A stretch of DNA of 64,000 bases from an uncultured Thiodictyon sp. (lineage in GTDB: Bacteria > Pseudomonadota > Gammaproteobacteria > Chromatiales > Chromatiaceae), in the NCBI GenBank assembly GCA_903837595.1, contig CAILVI010000267.1, positions 21,071 through 85,070 of the forward strand. Reading direction: 5' to 3'. Shown here piece after piece: positions 53,318 to 61,654 of the stretch. The notes below the pieces were generated by a model, which worked only from the letters and a program-made list of their open reading frames with translations, did not search any database and was not told the origin of the DNA. How positions within the stretch are numbered: position 1 is the stretch's first letter; each line of letters begins with the position of its first letter. The translations under genes and the position numbers were made by a program.

Positions 53318-55783
53318 TCAGCCCTCCGGACGCAGCACCAGGAGTGTTTCGGTCTGCGGTTGCGACGGTCCATTCCACGGCCAGGGGTGGCTGCGACCGT
53401 TGCGCCAGTCAGCGAGTTGGTCTGTGCGATAGGGCGAGAGCCAATGTCCGGACTGGCCGAGCGGCAGGGTACCCCGGGTCAGCCGCCAGTCGGCCGGGGT
53501 CTGGACCATCCGTACCGACGGCACGATCATAACGTGGCGCGGGTCGGCCGACGACGGCTTCGCCAAATCCACCGTATCCGCGGCACCGCCGATCCCGATG
53601 GGCCCGACGTCGAACAGCCGACCGAGGAGCGGTACCCGGTGGAAGGCGTGGGGGAAGGTCAGGGTGCGCAACCGGTCGAGCCGCTGGTCCGCCGGCCGCG
53701 GCAGGGCCGAGTCGAGGTCCGCCGCGGCGGTGCGCAGTGCACGCCCCCAGATCTGCGCGGGCGACTCCGGCCCCGGGGTGGTCACATCGTCCCAGAAGCT
53801 GGACTCGCCGGTGCGCAGGGTCTCCTGTAACGAGTTATAGGAGAGGGTGGCCATCGACATCAGCGGGGCCAGGTCCTCACCCAATTCGTCACTATAGATG
53901 GCCCGCCACAGGGCCGGCTCCAGCAGGGCGTAGAGTGCGGCGGCGCGGCTTGACCCGTCCATGACGCCGTCCCAGGGGAGCAGGTCGCGCTCGGCAATGG
54001 CCCAGGCCGCGGGGTCCGCGGCGCGCAGTTGCGGCTCGATCCGGCGCAACGCCCGCTGGGTGAGCCGCGCCTGGATGCTCAGGTGGTCCGAGGCGATGGC
54101 GGCCATGCCGGCGGGGTCGAGCGGCCCGTGCGTGGTCCCGATGTCGCCCAGGCGCTCGCTGATGCGCTGGGCGCGATAGGGCGCCAGCCAGGAATGGCTG
54201 ACGTTCACGCCATAGTCCAGCGGGATGGTGCGGTTGTTGGCGGTGATGATCGACGCCTCCGGGGGGTCGGTCAGGGTGGGGTTGAGGCCTTGGGGCACCA
54301 GCGCATCCCAGCCGTAGCCTGCCACCCAGCCGGGGGCGGGGAAGGTCCCCGCACCCTGGCCGCGGTGCGGCAGTCGCCCGGTGACCTGCCAGGCGATGCC
54401 GCCGTCCCGATGGGCCAGCATCAGGTTCTGGGAGACTGCATAGAAGTTCAGACCCGCGGTGCGCGCCGTGCTCAAGGTGGGTGCTCGGGCGAGCGCCCAG
54501 AGGGCCGGGAGGCTGCGGTCGGGCGGGTCGGTGACCTGGCTCAGTGCGATCAGATAGGGGCTCGCAAGTGCCGGGAGCCACCCCGGTTCGGCTCCCGGCA
54601 TGCCGGCGGCGTGCCCGGGTGCCAGCAGGTCATTGAGGATGACCCCATGGCTGGTGCTGCGCACGGTGAGCTCCACCGGCGGCGCGCCCTTGACCTCAAT
54701 GTGTTCTGCCCGGGTGCGGATGGCCTCCGGTGCCCCGTCGGCCCGTTCGACGTGCTCGCCGTCCGCGGTGGGCCGTTCCAGGAACAGGTCCTGGGTGTCG
54801 GCAATGCTGCTCGTCATGCCCCAGGCCAGGTCCGCGTTGTGGCCGATCAGCACCAGCGGCACCCCGGGCAGGGCCAGACCGGCTTCGTGTATCTCAGGCC
54901 CGATCAGCTCCAACTCGTACCAGATCCCCGGCACCGACGGTGCCAGATGGGGGTCGTTGGCGAGCATGGCCGTGCCGTCCGCAGTGCGCGCGCCGGTGAC
55001 CACCCAGGCGTTGCTGGCCGGTGCCGGGACCGGCAGGCCGAAGCGCGCGGGCAGGTCCAGGAGCCTGGCTAGTGCAATGGCCGTCGCGCCAGTCCCGGAC
55101 AGGGGCCGATCCGGCAGTTCAGGCGCCACCGGCGGGGCCGGCACGCCCTCGTCGGTCGGAAAGAGTTCCCGCGCCCGTTCCTTGCCGACCCGCTGTGCCA
55201 TCCGCAGATAGGTCAGTTCCTCCTTGAGGTTGAACGACTGGGTAAACGCCATGTAGGCGCCGATCAGCAGGCTGTCCTCCGGCCGCCAGGGTTCAGGCGC
55301 AAATCCGGCGATCAGATACTCGATTGGCAGCCGGCCCGCCGCTTGGGTGCGATAGGCATTCACCCCGTCCGCGTAGGCGGTCAGCAGCGCACGCTCGGGT
55401 GCCGTCAGTTCCGCCAAGGCGCGCCGTGCCGCAACATTGAGCCCCAGGGTGCGGAACAGCCGGTCCGCGTCCACGGCATCCGGCCCGAAGAGCTCCGCCA
55501 GCCGCCCATCGGCCAGTCGGCGCATCAGGTCCATCTGCCACATCCGCTCCCCGGCCACCAGGTAGCCCTGGGCAAACAGCAGGTCATGGGTAGAGTCCGC
55601 CTGGATGCTGGGCACGGCGTGGAACCCGAAGCGCACCCGCACCGGGGCGGTGAGGCCAGCCAGGGCGACTTCGCCGGAATAGACCGGCTGCGCCCGTTTG
55701 GCGATCCACCAGGTGGTCCCCCCACCCGCGAGTGCAAGGGTGAGCAACAGCGCGGCGGCGGAGAGCAGGATGCGTTTGACCAT
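53318..55783 (-). CDS. Penicillin acylase-family N-terminal nucleophile hydrolase
   Basis: The product, 821 residues, is a secreted Ntn hydrolase made as a precursor. A signal/anchor (ILLSAAALLLTLALAGGGTT) is followed by the alpha subunit region, then the autocleavage site and beta-subunit N-terminus in APASNAWVVTGARTADGTAM (nucleophile Ser). Conserved downstream pieces are LANDPHLAPSVPGIWYELEL, IGHNADLAWGMTSSIADTQD and ITANNRTIPLDYGVNVSHSW. Family members cleave amides such as penicillin, acyl-homoserine lactones or cyclic peptides; the substrate here is unknown, and quorum quenching is only a guess. No frameshift seen. Confidence 0.92.
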   Translation of the reverse strand: MVKRILLSAAALLLTLALAGGGTTWWIAKRAQPVYSGEVALAGLTAPVRVRFGFHAVPSIQADSTHDLLFAQGYLVAGERMWQMDLMRRLADGRLAELFGPDAVDADRLFRTLGLNVAARRALAELTAPERALLTAYADGVNAYRTQAAGRLPIEYLIAGFAPEPWRPEDSLLIGAYMAFTQSFNLKEELTYLRMAQRVGKERARELFPTDEGVPAPPVAPELPDRPLSGTGATAIALARLLDLPARFGLPVPAPASNAWVVTGARTADGTAMLANDPHLAPSVPGIWYELELIGPEIHEAGLALPGVPLVLIGHNADLAWGMTSSIADTQDLFLERPTADGEHVERADGAPEAIRTRAEHIEVKGAPPVELTVRSTSHGVILNDLLAPGHAAGMPGAEPGWLPALASPYLIALSQVTDPPDRSLPALWALARAPTLSTARTAGLNFYAVSQNLMLAHRDGGIAWQVTGRLPHRGQGAGTFPAPGWVAGYGWDALVPQGLNPTLTDPPEASIITANNRTIPLDYGVNVSHSWLAPYRAQRISERLGDIGTTHGPLDPAGMAAIASDHLSIQARLTQRALRRIEPQLRAADPAAWAIAERDLLPWDGVMDGSSRAAALYALLEPALWRAIYSDELGEDLAPLMSMATLSYNSLQETLRTGESSFWDDVTTPGPESPAQIWGRALRTAAADLDSALPRPADQRLDRLRTLTFPHAFHRVPLLGRLFDVGPIGIGGAADTVDLAKPSSADPRHVMIVPSVRMVQTPADWRLTRGTLPLGQSGHWLSPYRTDQLADWRNGRSHPWPWNGPSQPQTETLLVLRPEG

Positions 55784-55922
55784 GGCGAGACCCGTGGCGA
55801 GGAGCGAGCGCAGAGAGAAACACGCTCCGCGCGACTTGTCCAGTCATGGGGGCCTCGCACTGGGGGCAACGCTTGTCGACGCAACAACCTCGGTCTCGAT
55901 CACCGTTCCGGCCAACGGCAAT

Positions 55923-55976
55923 CCGTCATTTCCCGCCGGTAACCCGGAATCCAGGCCAGGGATGGCAACCTTTCAG
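55923..55976. repeat. GTCATTTCCCGCCGG-type repeat, left copy flanking the antitoxin pair
   Basis: CCGTCATTTCCCGCCGG followed by AACCCGGAATCC and ending GGCCAGGGATGGCAACC. It resembles common intergenic CGTCATTCCCGC repeats. A related copy is at 56838-56892; both share the ending CCAGG(G/A)ATGGCAACCT. Confidence 0.65.
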
Positions 55977-56056
55977 TCGCCATGGACGCTTGGAATACTG
56001 CGGAAACGGGAACTTTCGAGGCAAAATCGGCACAAAGGCCTTTGAGGAGTCCATCC

Positions 56057-56254
56057 ATGCGCACGACCGTAAACCTCGACGATGATCTGCTGATTCGAGC
56101 CCAGGGGTTGAGCGGCGTCACTGAGCGCGGCGCCCTGATCCGTGAGGGCCTTAAGGCGTTGATCGAGAGTGAGGGCGCCCGCCAACTGGCGCGACTTGGA
56201 GGCAGCGAGCCCGAACTCCAGCCGATCCCGCGCCGCCAGTCCGAGCCGGCCTGA
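56057..56254 (+). CDS. VapB-type antitoxin without its toxin
   Basis: The product is a 65-residue protein of the VapB (DUF2191) type: MRTTVNLDDDLLIRAQGLSG for the ribbon-helix-helix or AbrB-like DNA-binding part, then TERGALIREGLKALIESEGA and ARQLARLGGSEPELQPIPRR for the toxin-binding tail. GAGGAG lies eight bases before ATG 56057. In a normal vapBC pair a PIN-domain toxin gene follows within a few bases; here only 52 bp lie before a HicB-like gene, so the toxin is lost. It lies 3' to a repeat copy. Confidence 0.8.
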   Translation: MRTTVNLDDDLLIRAQGLSGVTERGALIREGLKALIESEGARQLARLGGSEPELQPIPRRQSEPA

Positions 56255-56293
56255 CGCAACAAAGTGCTCGGGACGCACCGCTGGCGCAGTGGT

Positions 56294-56299
56294 TATAAT
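56294..56299 (+). promoter_or_regulatory. TATAAT -10 box of the HicB-like gene
   Basis: A perfect TATAAT at 56294-56299, seven bases before the ATG at 56307, so transcription would start at or next to the start codon and the message would be leaderless. A good -35 box is not seen at the expected place (56271-56276 reads GGACGC). Confidence 0.45.
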
Positions 56300-56306
56300 A
56301 CCCACC

Positions 56307-56708
56307 ATGAACAGCAAGCGTTTTCCCGTGGTATTACATACCGATGACGGCGTGCGCTTCGGCGTGACGGTGCCTGACATGCCCGGCTGTTTTTCGGCCG
56401 GGGACACCTTCGACACGGCACTCGACAGCGTGGTGGAGGCGATCGAACTGCATCTGGAAGGGCTGACCGAGGACGGCCAGGACATCCCCACGCCGCGCCC
56501 GATCGCCGAGCGGCGCGCCGATCCCGACTTGGCCAGCGGCGTGTGGGCGATCGTCGCGGTGGATGTGTCGCGTTTCGAGGGCCGTGCCGAAAAGGTCAAC
56601 ATTACCCTGCCCGGCCACCTGCGGGCCAAGATCGACCGCTACGCGAAGGACCATGGCGCGACGCGCTCGGGTTTTCTGGCGGAGGCGGCGCGGGCGGCGA
56701 TGCGATAA
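56307..56708 (+). CDS. HicB-type antitoxin without an adjacent HicA
   Basis: The product has 133 residues. The N-terminal partial RNase H fold reads FGVTVPDMPGCFSAGDTFDT and ALDSVVEAIELHLEGLTEDG, typical of HicB; the C-terminal DNA-binding part reads VNITLPGHLRAKIDRYAKDH and ATRSGFLAEAARAAM, of the ribbon-helix-helix kind. A HicA toxin gene (about 60 codons) is not found on either side. The start at ATG 56307 has no ribosome site, in agreement with a leaderless message. It lies between repeat copies with the VapB-like gene. Confidence 0.85.
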   Translation: MNSKRFPVVLHTDDGVRFGVTVPDMPGCFSAGDTFDTALDSVVEAIELHLEGLTEDGQDIPTPRPIAERRADPDLASGVWAIVAVDVSRFEGRAEKVNITLPGHLRAKIDRYAKDHGATRSGFLAEAARAAMR

Positions 56709-56837
56709 CTAAACACCTCGGCGCGCGCCGCAGGAAGCCCGAATTCTGCGACGACGGTGAGGGCGTGGCGCGCCTTTTTTTGGGCAATGGCCAGGCTCTG
56801 ACTTTGACTAGGTAATTGAACCTAGCCTCGTATGCCA

Positions 56838-56892
56838 GCCGTCATTCCGGCCAGGAAGCCGCAATCCTGCGCCAGGAATGGCAACCTCTCAG
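56838..56892. repeat. Right copy of the repeat flanking the antitoxin pair
   Basis: CCGTCATTCCGGCCAGGAAG followed by CAATCCTGCGCCAGGAATGG and CAACCTCTCAG, similar to 55923-55976 in the same orientation. Together the copies bracket both orphan antitoxin genes. Confidence 0.6.
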
Positions 56893-56972
56893 CCGGTACA
56901 CCTGTGCAGAATAAAACGCGGAGCTCGGAAAGATGATCAATGCCTTGCGCGGGCTATTGGGGCTGAGGATTC

Positions 56973-56999
56973 AGAAGAAAGCGTGGTCTGTCCCCTATT
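56973..56999 (+). repeat. GTGGTCTGTC repeat, left of the glycosyltransferase module
   Basis: A 27-base sequence containing GAAGAAAGCGTGGTCTGTC; 24 of 27 positions match 60071-60097 in the same orientation. The pair brackets the low-GC module. Confidence 0.7.
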
Positions 57000-57498
57000 T
57001 GCCTCAGGACCTGACCCCAGATCTTTCCGTGCCCGGGCCTTGAGCCAGCAACGTTGCGCCCAACACGACCGGCACAGGGTGCCAGGTCGGCGCGGCCAGG
57101 AGGGGGCAAACGGCAGCGGAATCTGTACAATGCACGATCAAGGCTGGAAGGCGGGGCATCCGCGGGTACTGCCGACGTCTTGGGCGACTTCGGAAGGTAC
57201 TCACTGGTTGGCCCACCTGCTTTTCAGCGTGCGTTGTCGCCTCTGCCGCTTGCGGACGGGCGTCCCCTGGCCGCGGCGATCGACTGCCGAACGGGCCGGG
57301 CCAATGCGCGCTGCGATACCGGGGGCGGGCGTCACGGGCGTCATTGCTGCGCAACGTCGAGCCACCATCCGCCTGGCGAGCCAAGAATGTTACACATAGC
57401 GCACGCCACAACGCGGCTCCCCGGCAGTAGCGGTTTGGGATTGCACTGTGGCCCCGCCGCTTAATCGGCGGTCATCTGGGTGATAGGTCAAATGTGCG

Positions 57499-58788
57499 AT
57501 GAAAAGGCTGGTCAGAATCTATTTGGACAGTTCGCCGTGGCTGATTTTTCTGCCTTTCTTGTTTTTATTTATTTTGATTGTTCTGGCATTTCACGCTGAT
57601 GGGCTGCAGAATGATGAAGCAAGATATTATGGATTCGCAAATAATTTATTAAATGGTTACTATTCTCCGCCCCCGCCGAATGTTAATTTATGGAACGGTC
57701 CGGGGTATCCGGTTTTTTTGATGCCGTTTGTTTTCTTTGGTCTCCCATTAATCTTAATAACCCTGACAAATGCTTTTCTGCAATACTTATCGATTATCTT
57801 GTTATTTTATGCTATTAATCGATATGCTTCGCGATATACGTCGTTGTTTTTTTCTTTTTATTGGGCGTTTTACTATATCTCTTATCAAGAGTTGTATTCT
57901 GTTGCGACGGAGCCTCTTGCTTCATTTTTGTCTGCGCTTATTGTTTTCTTGCTGTCGAAATCATTTCAGTGTGGTTCGGCTATAAGTTACTTATTGCTTG
58001 GGGTGACGATTGGCTTGCTTGCTCTGACCAAGGTTATTTTCGGCTATGTGATTGTTATTTCGCTTTTTATTTTATTTGCTTTATTTGTTTCTAAGGTTGC
58101 CGTCGTCAAGCAAAAAAAATTACTTTTCATTATGTCGATTGCTTTGCTTGTCAATATTCCGTATTTATTTTATACTCACAAATTGACTGGCAAGATTTTA
58201 TATTTCGGAAATTCTGGAGGAATGTCGCTGTATTGGATGAGTACCCCCTTTGAGGGTGAGTTCGGCGATTGGAATAATGATTCATTTGATGCAAATTGCG
58301 GGCGTGATCCAAGAATTCCATGTAATTCCGCTTTGTTTGCAAGAAATCATCAGGCGGATATTGATTATGTTAAGCAATTCAGCGGTACAGCGCGTGATGA
58401 CGTGCTTAAGCAGATCGCCCTTAATAATATAAGGTCGCATCCGGTAAAATACTTGAGAAATTGCATATCTAATCTTGGGCGCCTTTTCTTTGGGGTTCCG
58501 ACTAGTTATTTTTATCAGCGTGAGGAAACGTTACTTAGATTTTTTCCGAACAGCATAATATTAACAATGATGATTTTTTCTATAATAATTACAATCTATA
58601 ATTTCAAAAATATTGCAATGGAAATAAATTTTATTGTTATTTTTTTCTTTATCTATCTATTCTTGACAACCCTGGTGAGTGCTTATCCGAGGCAGTTATA
58701 TGTTGTTGTACCTTTATTATTGTTTTTGTTTGCTTTTGTCGCTGAAAACTGTGTTATTGTAAAATTCAACATTTCAGCTGAAAAATAA
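57499..58788 (+). CDS. AT-rich integral-membrane glycosyltransferase (GT39/ArnT-like)
   Basis: The product, 429 residues, has about nine to eleven hydrophobic helices. Soon after the first helix comes the acidic motif NDEARYYGFANNLLNGYY, the position where GT39/PMT-type transferases have their D-E catalytic loop. A large soluble part lies near residues 240-330 (GDWNNDSFDANCGRDPRIPC). Such enzymes move a sugar from an undecaprenyl-phosphate donor to a glycan or protein in the periplasm. The base composition and codon use (TTT, TTA, ATT) are far more AT-rich than anything else in the window, which shows recent transfer. It is followed by GT2 and GtrA-like genes, matching the gtr glucosylation layout. 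Confidence 0.85.
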   Translation: MKRLVRIYLDSSPWLIFLPFLFLFILIVLAFHADGLQNDEARYYGFANNLLNGYYSPPPPNVNLWNGPGYPVFLMPFVFFGLPLILITLTNAFLQYLSIILLFYAINRYASRYTSLFFSFYWAFYYISYQELYSVATEPLASFLSALIVFLLSKSFQCGSAISYLLLGVTIGLLALTKVIFGYVIVISLFILFALFVSKVAVVKQKKLLFIMSIALLVNIPYLFYTHKLTGKILYFGNSGGMSLYWMSTPFEGEFGDWNNDSFDANCGRDPRIPCNSALFARNHQADIDYVKQFSGTARDDVLKQIALNNIRSHPVKYLRNCISNLGRLFFGVPTSYFYQREETLLRFFPNSIILTMMIFSIIITIYNFKNIAMEINFIVIFFFIYLFLTTLVSAYPRQLYVVVPLLLFLFAFVAENCVIVKFNISAEK

Positions 58789-58835
58789 GCGATTATGAGC
58801 AATAAAATCGACTGCGTCACACCGGTACCTGAAGC

Positions 58836-59525
58836 ATGAAGCTCACGATTGTCATTCCATGTTATAACGAACGCGACACGATTGAATTGATCATCGACGC
58901 GGTTCGTCAATCTGCCTACCTTGATAAGGAAATCATCGTCGTGGACGATGGCTCTGATGATGGCTCGTGTGCCCTCTTACGTTAAAAGATCAGTCCCAAG
59001 GTGAGTCGGATTATCTACCATCACGTCAATCAGGGTAAAGGCGCGGCGCTGCGCACCGGGTTCATGGCGGCCACGGGCGACATCCTCATTGTCCAGGACG
59101 CGGATCTGGAATATGATCCTAACGAGTATCCCGCACTGCTCAAGCCCATCTTGGATGGGAAGGCGGATGTGGTATATGGTTCACGCTTCATGGGTGGGAA
59201 TGCCCATCGCGTGGTCTATTTCTGGCACCGCGTGGGGAATGGCTTTCTGACATTGGTTTCCAACATGTTCACGAATTTGAATTTGACGGATATGGAGACC
59301 TGCTACAAAGCCTTCCGCCGCGAAATCATCCAGGGGATCGAGATCGAGGAAAACCGCTTTGGCTTTGAGCCTGAAATCACGGCCAAGATCGCGAAAAAAG
59401 GTTGCCGAATCTATGAAGTAGGTATTTCCTATTACGGTCGCACCTACAGCGAGGGTAAGAAGATCGGGTGGCGTGATGGCGTACGGGCTCTGGTCTGTAT
59501 TTTCAAGTACAATCTATTGCGATGA
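58836..59525 (+). pseudogene. GT2 glycosyltransferase (GtrB/DPM1-like) with in-frame TAA
   Basis: The frame opens at 58836 with MKLTIVIPCYNERDTIELII and IIVVDDGSDDGSCALLR, then meets TAA at 58983-58985 and continues in the same frame as [20 protein letters not shown], then [20 protein letters not shown] (DxD motif), [11 protein letters not shown] and the acceptor-side [20 protein letters not shown]. The family sequence is complete except for the stop, where I would expect a Glu or similar codon (GAA to TAA would be one change). Either the gene is dead, or a downstream GTG (59001) gives a product missing the nucleotide-binding N-terminus. Unlike the preceding gene it is not AT-rich. Confidence 0.85.
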
Positions 59526-59938
59526 AAATTGTTCGCTATTTTTTTGTCGGCGCCACTGCCGCGGCCGTTGATATCGGTCTGTTCGGGGTGGCGGTCAAAG
59601 GTTTGGGCCTACCATGGTTTCCCGTGGCCATTTGCAGTTTTGTGCTGGCCACTGCCGTCAATTACGCGTTGTCCATCCGTTATATCTGCCACAGCGGCAT
59701 AAGGTTTGGTCGCCGTCACGAAGTGCTGCTGGTCTTTCTGGTCAGCGCTATCGGTCTGGTTATCAATCAGGCAGTCCTTTGGGTATTGATTCAATCTACA
59801 TCGACTGATGTTGTGTTGGCGAAGATGGCATCAAGCGCGTGTGTGTTTTTTTGGAACTATGGAGTACGCGGCCGGTTTATTTTCGGGGTAGCCGAATCTT
59901 CATCTCGCTCCCACGCTCCAGCGTCGCGAAGGCTTTAG
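59522..59938 (+). CDS. GtrA-family small membrane protein (putative lipid-linked sugar flippase)
   Basis: The product, 138 residues, has four transmembrane helices: [60 protein letters not shown] and a last one with [14 protein letters not shown]. This last element, W-N-Y-x-x-x-R-x-x-x-F, is the GtrA signature. GtrA proteins flip undecaprenyl-phosphate-sugar made by GtrB. The ATG overlaps the GT2 stop (ATGA). Confidence 0.9.
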   Translation: MKIVRYFFVGATAAAVDIGLFGVAVKGLGLPWFPVAICSFVLATAVNYALSIRYICHSGIRFGRRHEVLLVFLVSAIGLVINQAVLWVLIQSTSTDVVLAKMASSACVFFWNYGVRGRFIFGVAESSSRSHAPASRRL

Positions 59939-60070
59939 AGAGGGAGAGTGTCAGGTCTTGGAATCGATCATACCCAGACAAAGCATGATTGCAAGACCTG
60001 ACCCCATTCCTTGTGTGACCCCATTCCTTGTGCCATTGTTTCGGATCTTTGTTGCCAGGGCATGAGCTTC

Positions 60071-60097
60071 CGAAGAAAACGTGGTCTGTCACCTATT
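60071..60097 (+). repeat. GTGGTCTGTC repeat, right of the glycosyltransferase module
   Basis: Sequence GAAGAAAACGTGGTCTGTC within 27 bases, 24 of which match 56973-56999. Just left of it (59990-60030) are two short CCCCATTCCTTGTG units. Confidence 0.7.
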
Positions 60098-60101
60098 CTC
60101 C

Positions 60102-61373
60102 TTACTGGATTACGCCCCTCCAGCCACCACTGCTTGGGAGGCATTCCCAACAGAATTGTTCCTTGAAATTGAAGCTCACTGTGCAGTCGCCCGTGATTGC
60201 CCCCGTTGTCCAGATATCGGCGCTCCAACTGCCGGTCGGGCAGGTACCGCTGACCGTGTTGTCGCGGGTGTAGCCGCCGTCAGCGGTCACCGTGAAGGCG
60301 CTGCTCGCCCCAGCGTTTACCGGCTGTGGGCTGTTAGGACTAACGCTGCCGCCACTGCCGGCGGAGGGTGTGACCGTGTAGTTGACGGGACTGAATGTCG
60401 ACACCAGGGTATAGGTGTTGGTCGAAAAAGAGCCCCAGCTACTCAGCCGCACGTAGTAAGTTCCGGCACTTAAGGTACGGGCGATGAAGAAGTTGTATCC
60501 GTCCATGATATTTTCGTCCGTTACCAGCACGTTGCCGGCCCCATCCAGCAGATAGCCGTTGGTGTGGAATGTGGCGGCGGTCGATTTAACGGTCAAGAGC
60601 CCGCCTTCGGTGAGGTCGACACGGAAGTAATCGAGGTCCGCGACCGGATTTATCGAGCCGGTGGTGCTGCTGTTCGGGGCCACGAGTGTCGCCGTTTCTT
60701 TGGTATTTCCTTGGTCATCAGGGAGCTGTGTGAAGCTGAAGCTCACTGTGCAGTTGGCCGTGATCGCCCCGGTGGTCCAGACATTGCCGCTCCAGCTGCC
60801 GGCCGGGCAGGTGCCACCTACCGCGCTGTCGCGGGCGTAGCCGCTGTTGGCCGTTACTGTGAAGGCGCCGACCGCCCCCGCGATCACCTTCTGCGACGAA
60901 TTGGGGCTAACGGTGCCGGCGGATCGTACCGAACCGCCTGAAGGAGTGACGAAGTAAGTGGGGGTCGGCGATGATAATGTCGCCTGCCAAGTCACGCTGA
61001 CGGTACCAATATAGCAACCGGACGAGTTGACGTATGTGGAGAAGGTGCCGGACGCCGCTGCGGCCGAAGAGAACTGGGCGGTAAAGCTAGAACCGCTGCT
61101 GTTAGTATAGTTGACTTGGTTATTCTGAATAGGCAGGGAAGGCGAGAGTAGTACGGTCGATGTGACGGTTGCTGTGCAGCCCCCACTGGAGACACTAGCG
61201 GTGCCCTCAAAGCTCGTTAGGGCGTTATTTTCTATTACAAAGAAAACTGGCTTCGACTGGGATGTGGTCCCGTCCCAGGTCCCGCCGCCCGCCAATGCCC
61301 GGTCGATAAGTCCTAGCTCGAGGATTAGTGCAAACACAACCGGATAGCTGAGCCGCCAATGCTGAATAACCAT
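60102..61373 (-). CDS. Secreted protein with two repeat domains and a PPC-like domain
   Basis: The product, 423 residues, has a signal peptide (WRLSYPVVFALILELGLIDR, cleavage near ALAGGG). Residues about 140-215 and 345-410 are two copies of a bacterial repeat domain: GGSVRSAGTVSPNSSQKV, then FTVTANSGYARDSAVGGTCP and ITANCTVSFSF; and again GGSVSPNSPQPVNAG, FTVTADGGYTRDNTVSGTCP and ITGDCTVSFNF. Between them (about 225-320) sits a PPC-type beta-sandwich (DLDYFRVDLTEGGLLTVKST, then LSAGTYYVRLSSWGSFSTNT). Such proteins are exported surface or extracellular proteins of unknown role. The end, CWECLPSSGGWRGVIQ, runs into repeat-like sequence. Confidence 0.8.
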   Translation of the reverse strand: MVIQHWRLSYPVVFALILELGLIDRALAGGGTWDGTTSQSKPVFFVIENNALTSFEGTASVSSGGCTATVTSTVLLSPSLPIQNNQVNYTNSSGSSFTAQFSSAAAASGTFSTYVNSSGCYIGTVSVTWQATLSSPTPTYFVTPSGGSVRSAGTVSPNSSQKVIAGAVGAFTVTANSGYARDSAVGGTCPAGSWSGNVWTTGAITANCTVSFSFTQLPDDQGNTKETATLVAPNSSTTGSINPVADLDYFRVDLTEGGLLTVKSTAATFHTNGYLLDGAGNVLVTDENIMDGYNFFIARTLSAGTYYVRLSSWGSFSTNTYTLVSTFSPVNYTVTPSAGSGGSVSPNSPQPVNAGASSAFTVTADGGYTRDNTVSGTCPTGSWSADIWTTGAITGDCTVSFNFKEQFCWECLPSSGGWRGVIQ

Positions 61374-61506
61374 ATTAAGTCTCGTTTCAGGCTTGGTCCC
61401 GGAAACGGTCAGCGAATCGCGGAACTTGGGAAAGCCGCCGCCGGTTAGCTAAACTTGGTCGAGCGAACGAGGCGTTTCCCAAGAACTGCGGTTAAAGGGG
61501 TCTGAT

Positions 61507-61566
61507 CTAAAGGGGGGCAGTACCCTTAATCAACGGGCCTTATCGTAAAGGGTGCTGCCCCTTTAG
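61507..61566. repeat. CTAAAGGGG hairpin element, copy 1
   Basis: The left arm, CTAAAGGGG then GCAGTACCCTT, pairs with AAGGGTGCTGCCCCTTTAG on the right (with a two-base bulge and one mismatch) around the loop AATCAACGGGCCTTATCGT. A second, decayed copy starts at 62074. The rest of 61374-61654 has no gene that I can support. Confidence 0.75.
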
Positions 61567-61654
61567 CTCAAAACTCGCGGCAGGCTACCCGCCGCGGCTA
61601 AACCGGAATCTCACACGAGAGACGTATACTTGAGCGCGCCCCCTCCCTTTTTTT

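Larger units (their letters stand above)
56709..57498. other. Repeat-rich gap before the glycosyltransferase module
   Basis: About 790 bp without a gene I can support. It contains a repeat copy at 56838-56892, a motif at 56973-56999 (AGAAGAAAGCGTGGTCTGTC and seven more bases) that recurs at 60071-60097, and CTGACCCCAGATC-type sequence near 57010 like that at 59998. Base composition is still GC-rich up to about 57500, where it changes sharply. The 173- and 136-codon frames here have no homology that I can see. Confidence 0.5.

Noticed and set aside
53318-55783. Penicillin-acylase-family protein as a confirmed quorum-quenching acylase
   Set aside because: The family fold is clear, but substrate cannot be told from sequence features visible here.
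57059-57464. Frames of 130-170 codons before the glycosyltransferase module
   Set aside because: No ribosome site, no homology and overlap with repeat sequence.
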